Source: a virus
Length of the DNA stretch: 51,492 bases
Reading direction: 5' to 3' (one strand)
Virus record (IMG/VR): IMGVR_UViG_3300042731_008773
Coordinates: 1 to 51,492 of that record
A program made the position numbers and the translations under genes. How positions within the stretch are numbered: position 1 is the stretch's first letter; each line of letters starts with the position of its first letter. Positions 1-8,304 of this stretch are shown here, in pieces. The notes below the pieces were generated by a model. That model saw only the letters and a program-made list of their open reading frames with translations, was not told the DNA's origin and made no database searches.

Positions 1-608
1 TTGGACCTGAGTGTATAATTGAACTTGATTGTGAAATTAAATCTGATTGTAAAATTGGATCTGAGTGTATAATTGGATCTGATTGTATAATTGAACCTGA
101 GTGTATAATTGAATCTGACTGTAAAATTGGATCTGGTTGTCATATTGAATCTAGTTGTATAATTGAACCTGAGTGTATAATTGAATCTGAGTGTATAATT
201 GAATCTGACTGTAAAATTGGATCTGACTGTAAAATTGAACCTAATTGTATAATTGAACCTAATTGTGAAATTGAATCTGGTTGTCATATTAGATCTGGTT
301 GTCATATTAGATCTGGTTGTAAAACTGGATCTGATTGTGAAATTAAATCTGGCTGTAAAATTGGACCTAATTGTGAAATTGAACATGGTTGTCATATTTG
401 GTATAATTGTAAAATTAAGGATAGTTGTCATATTGGATCTGGTTGTATAATTAACCCTGATTGTGTAATTAAACCTAATTGTCATATTGGATCTGGTTGT
501 TATATTGGATCTAATTGTCATATTAAATCTGGTTGTCATATTAAATCTGGTTGTACAACCGAAATTGGTACTCGAATAAAAAAGAACACTATCCAAAGAA
601 AATCATAA
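1..608 (+). CDS. Left-handed beta-helix hexapeptide protein (5' partial)
   Basis: The frame is open from base 3 to TAA at 606-608, so the gene begins upstream of the window. Almost all of the 201 visible residues are hexapeptides of the form I-[GEK]-[SP]-x-C-x, which fits the left-handed beta-helix rule (aliphatic, small/acidic, x, x, small, x), with Cys nearly always in the small position. The C-terminus loses Cys and ends TEIGTRIKKNT followed by IQRKS. The downstream genes at 670 and 1446 are paralogues with almost the same ending. A block containing CHIWYNCKIKDSC is shared with the gene at 670, which points to recombination between copies. Function unknown; a structural or fibre role is only a guess. 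No acyltransferase catalytic residues were recognised. Confidence 0.75.
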   Translation, partial: GPECIIELDCEIKSDCKIGSECIIGSDCIIEPECIIESDCKIGSGCHIESSCIIEPECIIESECIIESDCKIGSDCKIEPNCIIEPNCEIESGCHIRSGCHIRSGCKTGSDCEIKSGCKIGPNCEIEHGCHIWYNCKIKDSCHIGSGCIINPDCVIKPNCHIGSGCYIGSNCHIKSGCHIKSGCTTEIGTRIKKNTIQRKS

Positions 609-660
609 ATTTTTTAATTCTAATGTGTATATATTTATAGATGAATAAAATATTTTAAAA
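604..660 (+). promoter_or_regulatory. Repeated promoter-like element, copy 1
   Basis: An AT-rich block containing TGTGTATATATTTATAG and then AATAAAATATTTTAAAA directly precedes the SD and ATG of the gene at 670. The same block occurs almost base for base at 43175-43231 and, for about 45 bp, at 50076-50120, each time just upstream of a + strand gene. TGTG-TATATA/T resembles an extended -10; there is no good -35. Inference: a phage promoter class that may need a phage factor. Confidence 0.6.
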
Positions 661-669
661 GGAGCAAAT

Positions 670-1419
670 ATGAAAATTTTCTATGATGGTAAGTTAATAG
701 AAGTCGATCAGTCTGATTCTAGACTAAAAGAATTAAATATAACAATCGGGGATGGTTGTATAATTGAATCTAATTGTTATATTGAATCTGATTGTCATAT
801 TGGATCTGGTTGTTATATTGGATCTAATTGTTATATTGGATCTAATTGTCATATTAAATCTGATTGTGAAATTGGACCTGATTGTTATATTAAATCTGGT
901 TGTTATATTAAATCTGATTGTGAAATTGGACCTGATTGTTATATTGAACCTAATTGTAAAATTAAATCTGGCTGTAAAATTGAACCTAATTGTGAAATTA
1001 AATCTGATTGTGAAATTGAACCTGACTGTAAAATTGGATCTGGTTGTCATATTGGATCTAGTTGTTATATTGGAAATAGTTGTTATATTGAATCTGACTG
1101 TAAAATTGGACCTGATTGTATAATTAACCCTAATTGTATAATTGAATCTGGATGTAAAATTGGATCTAATTGTTATATTGAATCTGATTGTAAAATTGGA
1201 TCTAATTGTATAATTGAACCTGATTGTGAAATTAAATCTGATTGTAAAATTAAATCTGGTTGTAAAATTGGACCTAATTGTGAAATTGAACATGGTTGTC
1301 ATATTTGGTATAATTGTAAAATTAAGGATAGTTGTCATATTGGATCTGGTTGTTATATTAAATCTGGTTGTACAACCGAAATTGGTACTCGAATAAAAAA
1401 GAACACTATTATTAAATAA
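670..1419 (+). CDS. Left-handed beta-helix hexapeptide protein, copy 2
   Basis: The 249-aa protein starts MKIFYDGKLIEVDQSD after the SD GGAGCAAAT. Residues about 30-235 are about 34 consecutive hexapeptides with I at position 1 and Cys at position 5, as expected for a left-handed beta-helix; Cys would stack along the inner faces as a ladder. It ends TEIGTRIKKNTIIK. The N-terminal 30 residues are nearly identical to those of the next gene, so the two arose by duplication. It follows the repeated promoter-like element. There are no signal peptide, TM segments or recognisable catalytic residues. It may be an accessory structural or binding protein. Confidence 0.75.
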   Translation: MKIFYDGKLIEVDQSDSRLKELNITIGDGCIIESNCYIESDCHIGSGCYIGSNCYIGSNCHIKSDCEIGPDCYIKSGCYIKSDCEIGPDCYIEPNCKIKSGCKIEPNCEIKSDCEIEPDCKIGSGCHIGSSCYIGNSCYIESDCKIGPDCIINPNCIIESGCKIGSNCYIESDCKIGSNCIIEPDCEIKSDCKIKSGCKIGPNCEIEHGCHIWYNCKIKDSCHIGSGCYIKSGCTTEIGTRIKKNTIIK

Positions 1420-1445
1420 CTTAACATTAAAAACAAGGAGCAAAT

Positions 1446-1907
1446 ATGAAAATTTTCTATGATGGTAAATTAATAGAAGTCGATCAATCTGACCCCAGAT
1501 TGAAAGAACTAAACATTACAATCGGGGATGGTTGTGAAATTAACCCTAATTGTATAATTAAATCTGGTTGTCATATTAAATCTGGTTGTAAAATTGGATC
1601 TGATTGTGAAATTGGATTTGATTGTTATATTGAATCTGGTTGCCATATTGGAAATAACTGTTATATTGGATTTGGTTGTTATATTGGATCTAATTGTCAT
1701 ATTGAACCTGATTGTGAAATTGGATCTAATTGTTATATTGGATCTAGTTGTATAATTGGATCTGATTGTCATATTGAATCTGATTGTAAAATTAAATCTA
1801 GTTGTTATATTGGATCTAATTGTATAATTGAACCTGATTGTGAAATTAAATCTAATTGTGTAATTGGATTTGGTACTCGAATAAAAAAGAACACTTATTT
1901 GAAATGA
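1446..1907 (+). CDS. Left-handed beta-helix hexapeptide protein, copy 3 (short)
   Basis: This 153-aa paralogue of the previous protein has the same N-terminus (MKIFYDGKLIEVDQSD), about 18 hexapeptide turns rather than 34, and the shared end GTRIKKNT. Its SD (AAGGAGCAAAT) copies that of the gene at 670, so the whole unit with its ribosome-binding site was duplicated. Its stop overlaps the ATG of the next gene (ATGA, 1904-1907), which implies translational coupling. The function is unknown. Confidence 0.75.
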   Translation: MKIFYDGKLIEVDQSDPRLKELNITIGDGCEINPNCIIKSGCHIKSGCKIGSDCEIGFDCYIESGCHIGNNCYIGFGCYIGSNCHIEPDCEIGSNCYIGSSCIIGSDCHIESDCKIKSSCYIGSNCIIEPDCEIKSNCVIGFGTRIKKNTYLK

Positions 1908-2227
1908 GACAATGGAATGTAAACCCAAAATGCCTTTGTGATAAACATCTTCTTGGTGAACATGTGGAGCATCACATGTTTGCTGGATGTATTATAAGAA
2001 ATAAATCATTAAAAGGATATATAGAAACAGGTTTAGTTGAAATTCATAATCTTAAAAAAAGACATGATGAACTAGTAAAAGAAATGGTTAGAAGAAACAT
2101 GAATCATAAAAGTCCTTTTCCAGATATAAAATTATATAAAGCTGGGAAGGTTAATACAAATAAAAATATTGAAGAATTAAAAAGACGTTGTTCTGAGTGT
2201 AAAGAATTAATTAAAAATAAAGGGTAA
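1904..2227 (+). CDS. Pyrimidine-dimer DNA glycosylase-like small protein
   Basis: From the ATG that overlaps the previous stop, the protein is 107 aa and begins MRQWNVNPKCLCDKHLLGEH, followed by VEHHMFAG and then RRNMNHKSP. This pattern (WNV/DP, C..HLLGEH, NHKSP) is that of small phage proteins usually annotated as pyrimidine-dimer DNA glycosylase (endonuclease V-related), which incise UV-damaged DNA. I recognise the family by sequence; activity is not proven. An in-frame start at 1856 would lie inside the upstream gene and lacks an SD, so it was rejected. The C-terminus has a CSEC motif. Confidence 0.6.
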   Translation: MRQWNVNPKCLCDKHLLGEHVEHHMFAGCIIRNKSLKGYIETGLVEIHNLKKRHDELVKEMVRRNMNHKSPFPDIKLYKAGKVNTNKNIEELKRRCSECKELIKNKG

Positions 2228-2232
2228 TTATT

Positions 2233-2748
2233 ATGAGAAATGTTATTATTATTTTAATCTTATATTTAATTATTTGTAATATTATTTATTGTGAATATAG
2301 TTCAGATGTTTCTCTTGAAAATATAGAAGTAGAAAAAATGGAAGATTATGTTTGTAAAGAATGTGATAAAATTGAAATTAATTCTATAAAAGATATTCTT
2401 GAATATCTTTCAAATAATATACAATATAAGGATGAAAAAAATGATTATTGGCAATTGCCCGAAGAAACAATAACAAAAGGTACTGGAGATTGTGAAGATT
2501 TTTGTATTTTATTTATGTATCTTTTAAAGAATAAATTAGAAATAGAAAATTCATTAACGTTAATAAAACCAAATAAAAAAACTGTTCATACAGTTGTTTA
2601 TTATTCTAACCAATATTCAGATCCAACTATGTATAATGGATTTATGAATATTTATGTTCCTGATTCTCACATTCTTTGGAAATCTTCATATGAAGAGGTT
2701 ATGTGGATGACTTATAATTATCATGATAATATAGGAAAATATAGATAG
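2233..2748 (+). CDS. Secreted transglutaminase-like cysteine protease-type protein
   Basis: The 171-aa protein has an N-terminal hydrophobic signal (residues 4-20), so it is probably exported or membrane-anchored. The core has the bacterial transglutaminase-like Cys-His-Asp arrangement: C87 in GTGDCEDF, H119 in TVHTVVYY and D130 in QYSDPTMYN. Family members cut or cross-link peptides or act at the cell surface. It lies 5 bp after the previous gene on the + strand and meets the - strand late operon almost head-on (gap of one base, no terminator). A role in host-surface modification or lysis is inference. Confidence 0.6.
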   Translation: MRNVIIILILYLIICNIIYCEYSSDVSLENIEVEKMEDYVCKECDKIEINSIKDILEYLSNNIQYKDEKNDYWQLPEETITKGTGDCEDFCILFMYLLKNKLEIENSLTLIKPNKKTVHTVVYYSNQYSDPTMYNGFMNIYVPDSHILWKSSYEEVMWMTYNYHDNIGKYR

Positions 2749-2749
2749 A

Positions 2750-3925
2750 TTAACTCCAGTCTGGACTCATTGGATTATGAGGATAGTCAAAATAAAAAGC
2801 AAATCTATAGCATTTTAGTACATTATCACTATTGCCATGAAAAGCAATATCAGTCCCATTAAAAGTAGTTATAGTAAAGAATGATCCTACATTAGTTATA
2901 CTCGAAACATCTCCAACTTGTGTCCAGTCAGTACCATCAAATCGATAACATCTTAAATTATCACCTGTACCATTAAGAAAAGCAATATCAGTACTGTTCA
3001 ATGCTGTGATAGATACACCACCACTTACTCCAGATAAATGTAAATCATTTCCAACTTGCGTCCAGTCAGTACCATCAAATCTATAACATCTTAAATCGTC
3101 ATTATCTATATCAATATAAGCAATATCAGTACTATTCAATGCTGTAATAGATATATTACTACTTATTCCTGATAAATTTAAATCATTTCCAACTTGCGTC
3201 CAGTCAGTACCATCAAATCTATAACATCGTAAATCATCATTATCTACATCAATATAAGCAATATCAGTACTATTCAATGCTGCGATAGATGCTCTGTTTG
3301 CTAATCCAGATATGCCTAAAGCATTTCCAACCTGAGTCCAATCTGTACCGTCAAAATCATATGTTCTTAATTCATTGTCGGAAAGATGTATAAAAGCTAT
3401 TCTTGAAGATGTCAATGCTGTTAAAATTCCTTGATTAAGAGGAGATAAATTTAAATCATTTCCAACTTGCGTCCAGTCAGTACCATCAAATCTATAACAT
3501 CTTAAATCGTCACTACCATTATCAATATATGCAATATCAGTACTGTTCAATGCTGCGATGCCAGAATTGGTGCTGCCAAAACCTGCAGAATCATTTCCTA
3601 TTTGTACTGCTCTCCCCCAATTTACTTTTAAATTATTTATTGTAACTTTTCCAAATTGAGTATATTCATCAATAGTATTAGTTGTTACCTCTCCATTTAT
3701 AGGCAGATTATCATTAATTTCTCCATCTTTTATATTAATTCCTTCAATATCTACACCGTTATCAGTTGTTTTTTCAATAATCGAATCTGTTTTTATGGAT
3801 TGTAAAAAATTTGATCTTGTCTCTTTTTTATCTGCACCAACTCCTGTTCCTCTTACTAAATATAAAACATCAGAATCGTCCACATCCGTTATCTCTGTAA
3901 AATCTAAAATTGTTTTTTCACCCAT
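2750..3925 (-). CDS. Tail fibre / receptor-binding protein with propeller-like repeats
   Basis: The 391-aa protein has an SD AGGAG upstream of the ATG. The N-terminus (EKTILDFTEITDVDDSDVLYLVRG) is a typical phage fibre attachment segment. From about residue 100 there are six repeats of 42-45 aa with the signature ALNSTDIAYID...LRCYRFDGTDWTQVG, resembling beta-propeller blades. It is the last gene of the late operon, where fibres usually lie. Near-identity of repeats 1, 3 and 4 at DNA level suggests recent expansion. The ligand is unknown. Confidence 0.7.
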   Translation of the reverse strand: MGEKTILDFTEITDVDDSDVLYLVRGTGVGADKKETRSNFLQSIKTDSIIEKTTDNGVDIEGINIKDGEINDNLPINGEVTTNTIDEYTQFGKVTINNLKVNWGRAVQIGNDSAGFGSTNSGIAALNSTDIAYIDNGSDDLRCYRFDGTDWTQVGNDLNLSPLNQGILTALTSSRIAFIHLSDNELRTYDFDGTDWTQVGNALGISGLANRASIAALNSTDIAYIDVDNDDLRCYRFDGTDWTQVGNDLNLSGISSNISITALNSTDIAYIDIDNDDLRCYRFDGTDWTQVGNDLHLSGVSGGVSITALNSTDIAFLNGTGDNLRCYRFDGTDWTQVGDVSSITNVGSFFTITTFNGTDIAFHGNSDNVLKCYRFAFYFDYPHNPMSPDWS

Positions 3926-3942
3926 TTTATTTCTCCTTTGGT

Positions 3943-4467
3943 TTAAAATATTGCTATTAAATAATCCCCTTCTTGATCTATAATGTAATTATCTTCCTGA
4001 TCTATAATATAATAACCATGTCCCCCTTTTATTCCAGCAGGGGATATAGAATTTAATTCTGCTTCTGTAATTGATAAATCAGTAACTACGTAATATTTAC
4101 CAGGATATAAAGTATGGTAATAAACATAACTTGCTTCAAATATACTTTTCAAAATATCAATTATTCCTTCAGGTTCCCCACTATATATAGTTACTCCTTT
4201 TTGTTGTATAGCTGCTCTATAATCTGTATCATTTCTTCCTTGTCGGTCTTCATTAAAGATTCTACCTAATATATCAAGTTGTGCACCTATTGCCATATCA
4301 ACACTCATTTCATCTCTAATTTCAAATAGTGCTGTTTCAATATCATTGGCACGATTATAAACCACAGACATTATTCCATTCAACTTTGTACTATCTTGAA
4401 ATTGTGTAAGAAAAAGACTTAACTTTTCATTATAATCTGTAATTTTTTCCAATACGTAATCAGACAT
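3943..4467 (-). CDS. Baseplate/tail protein (DUF2612-like)
   Basis: The 174-aa protein has the pattern of small baseplate proteins that follow gpJ in myophages: ETALFEIRDEMSVDMAIGAQLDILGRIFNEDRQGR.D.DYRAAI. Such proteins link the baseplate wedge to the fibre. The C-terminus carries a tandem IIDQE(D/G)(N/D)Y repeat. The start overlaps the stop of the baseplate J gene by one base. Assignment is by motif and position. Confidence 0.6.
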   Translation of the reverse strand: MSDYVLEKITDYNEKLSLFLTQFQDSTKLNGIMSVVYNRANDIETALFEIRDEMSVDMAIGAQLDILGRIFNEDRQGRNDTDYRAAIQQKGVTIYSGEPEGIIDILKSIFEASYVYYHTLYPGKYYVVTDLSITEAELNSISPAGIKGGHGYYIIDQEDNYIIDQEGDYLIAIF

Positions 4468-5915
4468 TATGGTATATCTCCTACTATGATTCTATCTGTA
4501 GAAAAGTCTGCATATTCATCAGCAGCAATATCAATATTCTGTACTGCATAAGTTGGAGTATCTCCAGGATTTGCTGTGCCGTCAATTGTAATTTGTAAAT
4601 CTTCAATTCCAGGTACTTCATAAACAGGAATATTTAATCTTTGCCTAATAACATCTTTTCCGATAGGTTGATTTAATAATGCCCAGTCAACAATATTATC
4701 TTTTACTTGTGCATCACCATCAGTCGGATATCCTTCTTCACTGTAATAACTTCTTAATACTTTCACATGTATATAAATTGGTGTTGGACGACTAAAATAT
4801 ATATCTTGATTTTGCCCTTCGCTATCAACTACAACAATATGAGTAGACCCATAACTTGCAATGCCAGCCGGTTGTACATTCCAAATTTGTTGAGCAATGT
4901 CATCATCATTACCTCCGGCAACAACAACATGAAATGAATGCGGGGGCAATAACCCAACTGCTGCATCTGTTCTATTGCTTTCTATACTTACAGCAGTAAC
5001 TCCAGTTACATTATTTGATATTGCTTGCACAATTGCATCCTCAGTAGCATTACCTGTTAATAATGTTTGTGCCCTTCTTATTCTTAATTCTGAATCTGTT
5101 TCAGTATTACGGCCAGTCACCCCTGCAGCAGGATTTGTAACTTCATCCCATCCACTTACCAGAGTAACTATTGTATCAAGAGTTGTTGCCGGAACTGGAA
5201 TAGCTCCTGAAGTGGTTGCAGTAAAGTCTCCTCCACTTGCAAGCTCTTCTTCTGTAATATTAGAAGTAAAAGAAATTACAAAATCAAGATTGTATTGCTC
5301 AATTTCTAATTCCGCCCCTGTTCTTGTAACTGTACCACCAAATGTTCCAGCTTCAATTAGTACTTTCAAATTTTCTGCAATATCTTCTGCAGTATCAGAA
5401 GGAACTGTTGCTGTATCACTATAAGGAATGCTATCAATTGTAATTGTAAACACCTCGGAATCAGAAGGTGTTCCTACAGTTAATTTTATATATCTACAAG
5501 CTGACTTTGTAATAGTTACTGCTTCGTCAAGTGAAAATTCAACTGTAGTGTAATCACCTGTGCTTTGCCGTACTGTTTTTCCGGCAGTAACGATCGTTCC
5601 ATCTGTGCCTTTTAGGTATACATTATAAATTTGTGTGAATGTTGCAGCTTGTCTTATTACTCCTGTTTCAGCACATATCTTATCAAGACTCATTCCTTCA
5701 GCAATATCAGGATCTCTACTATTATAAATTTCTTCAGCACCGTCCCACAAATCAGCATCTCTATTTGCAAGCATAGCAATTAGTTGTCCAACTGGACCAA
5801 CTGAATCAAGATCAACCTCCTCTCCAAATATACTTTTAAAACCTTCCTCATATTCTGTTTTTAACTCATCAAAAGTTTTTTTAACAAAACCATTTGCAGT
5901 GACAAATATTCCCAT
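4467..5915 (-). CDS. Baseplate assembly protein J-like
   Basis: The 482-aa protein has a gpJ-type N-terminus (FDELKTEYEEGFKSIFGEEVDLD.VGPVGQLIAMLANRDADLW) and a core motif TDSELRIRRAQTL followed by AI..I.NNVTGVTAVSIESNRTD, typical of phage baseplate J (PF04865). It forms the baseplate periphery or wedge. An extra segment at about residues 130-240 (VFTITIDSIPYSDTATVPSD...) resembles the inserted domain of the sheath and decoration proteins of this phage. An SD AAGGAG precedes the ATG. Confidence 0.8.
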   Translation of the reverse strand: MGIFVTANGFVKKTFDELKTEYEEGFKSIFGEEVDLDSVGPVGQLIAMLANRDADLWDGAEEIYNSRDPDIAEGMSLDKICAETGVIRQAATFTQIYNVYLKGTDGTIVTAGKTVRQSTGDYTTVEFSLDEAVTITKSACRYIKLTVGTPSDSEVFTITIDSIPYSDTATVPSDTAEDIAENLKVLIEAGTFGGTVTRTGAELEIEQYNLDFVISFTSNITEEELASGGDFTATTSGAIPVPATTLDTIVTLVSGWDEVTNPAAGVTGRNTETDSELRIRRAQTLLTGNATEDAIVQAISNNVTGVTAVSIESNRTDAAVGLLPPHSFHVVVAGGNDDDIAQQIWNVQPAGIASYGSTHIVVVDSEGQNQDIYFSRPTPIYIHVKVLRSYYSEEGYPTDGDAQVKDNIVDWALLNQPIGKDVIRQRLNIPVYEVPGIEDLQITIDGTANPGDTPTYAVQNIDIAADEYADFSTDRIIVGDIP

Positions 5916-5927
5916 AATTTATTCTCC

Positions 5928-6302
5928 TTATAAAATTATTGATCCAATATCAATAACTTCATTTTCTTCAGATTGAACAACTAATGAACTTATAACATAA
6001 GTACGTGTGCTTGAATTATATTCTGGTTCAAATTTTATAATGGTTCTTACACCTTCAATATTTTTAATTGCATTTTTAAAAATAATATTTACTTGATTTA
6101 TGTTAGATTGTTTTTTTAATATCGTTTGAAAATAAGGTATACCCAAAGTTTGATTTGCAAACCATTCTCCGTATAATGTTTTTAAGGTATTTTCTATTTT
6201 CTGACTCAACCACTGCGAATAAGAATTAGTAACTTTTAAATTAAAATTATTATCAAGTTCTATATCATAAGTATTTGGATTTAAATATAAATTACTTTTC
6301 AT
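5928..6302 (-). CDS. Baseplate wedge protein (gp25/W-like, Mu gp46 type)
   Basis: The 124-aa protein starts MKSNLYLNPNTYDIELDNNFNL and contains SQWLSQKIENTLKTLYGEWFANQTLGIPYFQTIL. Small wedge proteins next to gpJ show the same NTL..L.GEWF.....G.P pattern. These form the inner baseplate wedge that triggers sheath contraction. It lies 12 bp upstream of the J-like gene. Assignment is by motif and gene order. Confidence 0.65.
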   Translation of the reverse strand: MKSNLYLNPNTYDIELDNNFNLKVTNSYSQWLSQKIENTLKTLYGEWFANQTLGIPYFQTILKKQSNINQVNIIFKNAIKNIEGVRTIIKFEPEYNSSTRTYVISSLVVQSEENEVIDIGSIIL

Positions 6303-6319
6303 TTTTAATTTACCTTTTA

Positions 6320-6769
6320 TTATTCAGTATGATAAAACACCCCCCCAAAAGACATCCAATTATTTCCAAGTAAATTATAACATTTTATTTCACCTGTATT
6401 TGCTATAATTTTCACATACAAACTGCTATTAAAAGGATAGGCTATGATGGGAAGGGTATGACTTATTGGAGGTCTATATCCTACAGGCATTATAAATAAA
6501 TTTGTGTCATTAACAAAGACACCATCTTTAATCATTCCTCTAAAATATACAATCCCTGTTATTGGATCTTTCCAATATTTTACGGTGTCCCAAAGGCTTC
6601 CGAAACCTACCCAACTATTTAAAAGTGTAGGAGCAGTCCATGAAGGTGTAACAACTCCTATAGTTTCATCATAAATATCACCACCAATATTTGTTGCGGC
6701 AGTATCGGAATCAGCCGGTGTTTCACCAAATCGTATTTTTAATTTATCTATTAACCCTATTCTACTCAT
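6320..6769 (-). CDS. Small tail-associated protein with fibre-type domain
   Basis: The 149-aa protein has an N-terminus (IDKLKIRFGETPADSDTAATNIGG) that looks like a particle-attachment segment. The C-terminal half (WKDPITGIVYFRGMI...MPVGYRPPISHTLPI) has the GYRP pattern of compact beta-rich fibre or receptor-binding domains. It lies between spike and wedge genes. A minor baseplate or receptor-binding role is inferred. Confidence 0.45.
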   Translation of the reverse strand: MSRIGLIDKLKIRFGETPADSDTAATNIGGDIYDETIGVVTPSWTAPTLLNSWVGFGSLWDTVKYWKDPITGIVYFRGMIKDGVFVNDTNLFIMPVGYRPPISHTLPIIAYPFNSSLYVKIIANTGEIKCYNLLGNNWMSFGGVFYHTE

Positions 6770-7444
6770 TTAATTATTTTTCACTCCTATTGATAAAATT
6801 TCAAAAAGCAATGCTTTTATAGCTGTAAAAGTTGCTGAATTTGCAGGAGGTCCCAAAGGCCCCAAAGGACTTGGAATTATTATAGCAACTATTCCGTCTA
6901 ATATTTCCTCTATTTTTCCTTTAGTTGTTTCTCCTAATAGAGACCATTCTGCTGAGGATCCATTTTGACTAATTATGGATAAGATACCAGATAAGTTAAG
7001 AGTAATATTTGAAGTTCCTGGCTGAACAGTGTTAAAAGGATACATTCCAGGTAAAAATATTGCATCTGTCAATTGAAATTTTGCCGGACTATCTGCTTCA
7101 ACTTCATTACCACTTCCAGCTAAATAATTTCCAATACCAGTCTCTGCAAATATAATTAATCCTTTGTCTCCTGTCATTAAAGGATAAGTCAAAGTAAAAG
7201 AACCAGCAGCAGGAAATATTACCGGTACATTATCTATAACAGGCACTTCAAGAATATCCCCATTATTTCTAACTGGTTGTATAAGAGGTTTAACTTGTGC
7301 TTTTCGTGTTGATTCAACATAACTTTCAACTTGCCCTGGAATAGATGTATGAATATTTTCAAATCTACTTGAAAGAAATTTACTTAAGACATCAACAATG
7401 TCTTCCTCTTTTAGAAGTTTATCTTTTCTTGTCGGTTCACTCAT
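6770..7444 (-). CDS. Membrane-puncturing spike protein (Gp138-like N-terminal domain)
   Basis: The 224-aa protein has an N-terminal OB-type region (IHTSIPGQVESYVESTRKAQVKPLIQ...VPVIFPAAGSFTLTYPLMTGDKGLIIF) typical of Gp138-family central spikes, which form the trimeric needle tip of short-spike myophages. The gene overlaps the hub gene by 4 bp. The C-terminus is hydrophobic and Gly/Pro-rich. Confidence 0.7.
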   Translation of the reverse strand: MSEPTRKDKLLKEEDIVDVLSKFLSSRFENIHTSIPGQVESYVESTRKAQVKPLIQPVRNNGDILEVPVIDNVPVIFPAAGSFTLTYPLMTGDKGLIIFAETGIGNYLAGSGNEVEADSPAKFQLTDAIFLPGMYPFNTVQPGTSNITLNLSGILSIISQNGSSAEWSLLGETTKGKIEEILDGIVAIIIPSPLGPLGPPANSATFTAIKALLFEILSIGVKNN

Positions 7445-8304
7445 GCAATAGCTTCTCCTCTACAAATATAATCCCCTCCAAAATTATCCCCTACAAATGA
7501 TAATTTTTCAACAATATACGTTCCATCTTGATCCGTTCCAAAAACATTTATTGGAGCATTTAATTGAAGTTGTGGAATTAAAATAGTTTCAAATCTTATT
7601 TTTTTTGAAATTTCTTTTATCTTATTTCGTTTTTTACCAGTTCCCTGTGACTTTTCAGGGGGTTCAGTTATATCCTCAATTGATAATAAACCACCACTAT
7701 AAGCAAGCCTTACAATTTCAAATTTACTTGCTATTCCAATATTGTATATAACTAATTCATTATCATTAAAATAAAGATCTTTACCTTCATTTCTTAAAAT
7801 ATTTTGAATATATCTCAAAGCTCCACCAGTAGTTCCTTGATAAACCCAACCGTTTGGTAAAATAATATTTGCATTTGTTATGCCTGCAACAACTAAACCA
7901 AGTGTTGCAGCAAGTTGATTAATTATTGTTGATAACAGAGTTTGTGCTGCAAACGATAATGTTAAAGGTATTGTATCAATTTTTTTCAAACTACCTCTAC
8001 TTGTAACGGCTATAATATCAGTTATCCAATCACAACTAATCTTTTTTGAAATAGATCTTGTTATTTGTCCTATAAATATTGTGCTATTTCCTTCATCTTT
8101 ATACCCAGCAGCAAATGTTACATTATTTCCTTGTTTTAATATATCACTTCTTGTACTAAATTTTGCATTATAAATTTTAAATTGTGCAAAATTTTCTGAT
8201 ATTTTCATTGACTTTTGTATTTCAAATTCAATATCAAGATCACTAATAAGAAGTCCAATAGCATTTTCACCGATTGATAACTTACAAAATCTATCCCATG
8301 CCAT
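7441..8304 (-). CDS. Baseplate hub protein
   Basis: The 287-aa protein occupies the hub position (gp27/gpD/Mu gp44 equivalents) between plug and spike genes. Visible features are the N-terminal beta-rich segment (LISDLDIEFEIQKSMKISENFAQFKIYN), GNNVTFAAGYKDEGNSTIFIGQI and TGGALRYIQNILRNEGKDLYFNDNELVIYN, matching hub proteins of Pam3/Mu-like tails. It overlaps both neighbours, consistent with coupled baseplate gene translation. Confidence 0.65.
   Translation of the reverse strand: MAWDRFCKLSIGENAIGLLISDLDIEFEIQKSMKISENFAQFKIYNAKFSTRSDILKQGNNVTFAAGYKDEGNSTIFIGQITRSISKKISCDWITDIIAVTSRGSLKKIDTIPLTLSFAAQTLLSTIINQLAATLGLVVAGITNANIILPNGWVYQGTTGGALRYIQNILRNEGKDLYFNDNELVIYNIGIASKFEIVRLAYSGGLLSIEDITEPPEKSQGTGKKRNKIKEISKKIRFETILIPQLQLNAPINVFGTDQDGTYIVEKLSFVGDNFGGDYICRGEAIA

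Larger units (their letters stand above)
1..1880 (+). repeat. 18-bp coding repeats (hexapeptide array) across three paralogues
   Basis: The DNA is a degenerate tandem array with an 18-bp period (consensus near ATTGGATCTGATTGTAAA) that encodes one hexapeptide per unit. It is broken only at the conserved N-terminal segments (670-750, 1446-1530) and the short intergenic stretches. The long near-identity favours unequal recombination, so copy number may vary between isolates. Because of the repeat, other frames and the opposite strand are also open over hundreds of bases; those are shadows. Confidence 0.85.

Noticed and set aside
1-1880. 18-bp repeats as a CRISPR array or long antisense genes
   Set aside because: There are no unique spacers; the repeat is the hexapeptide code itself. 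Antisense and +1 frame openings of up to 236 codons come from the period being a multiple of three and lack SD sequences.
2800-3600. Repeats in the tail fibre gene as regulatory or CRISPR repeats
   Set aside because: They are in frame with a 42-45 aa protein repeat and follow codon structure.
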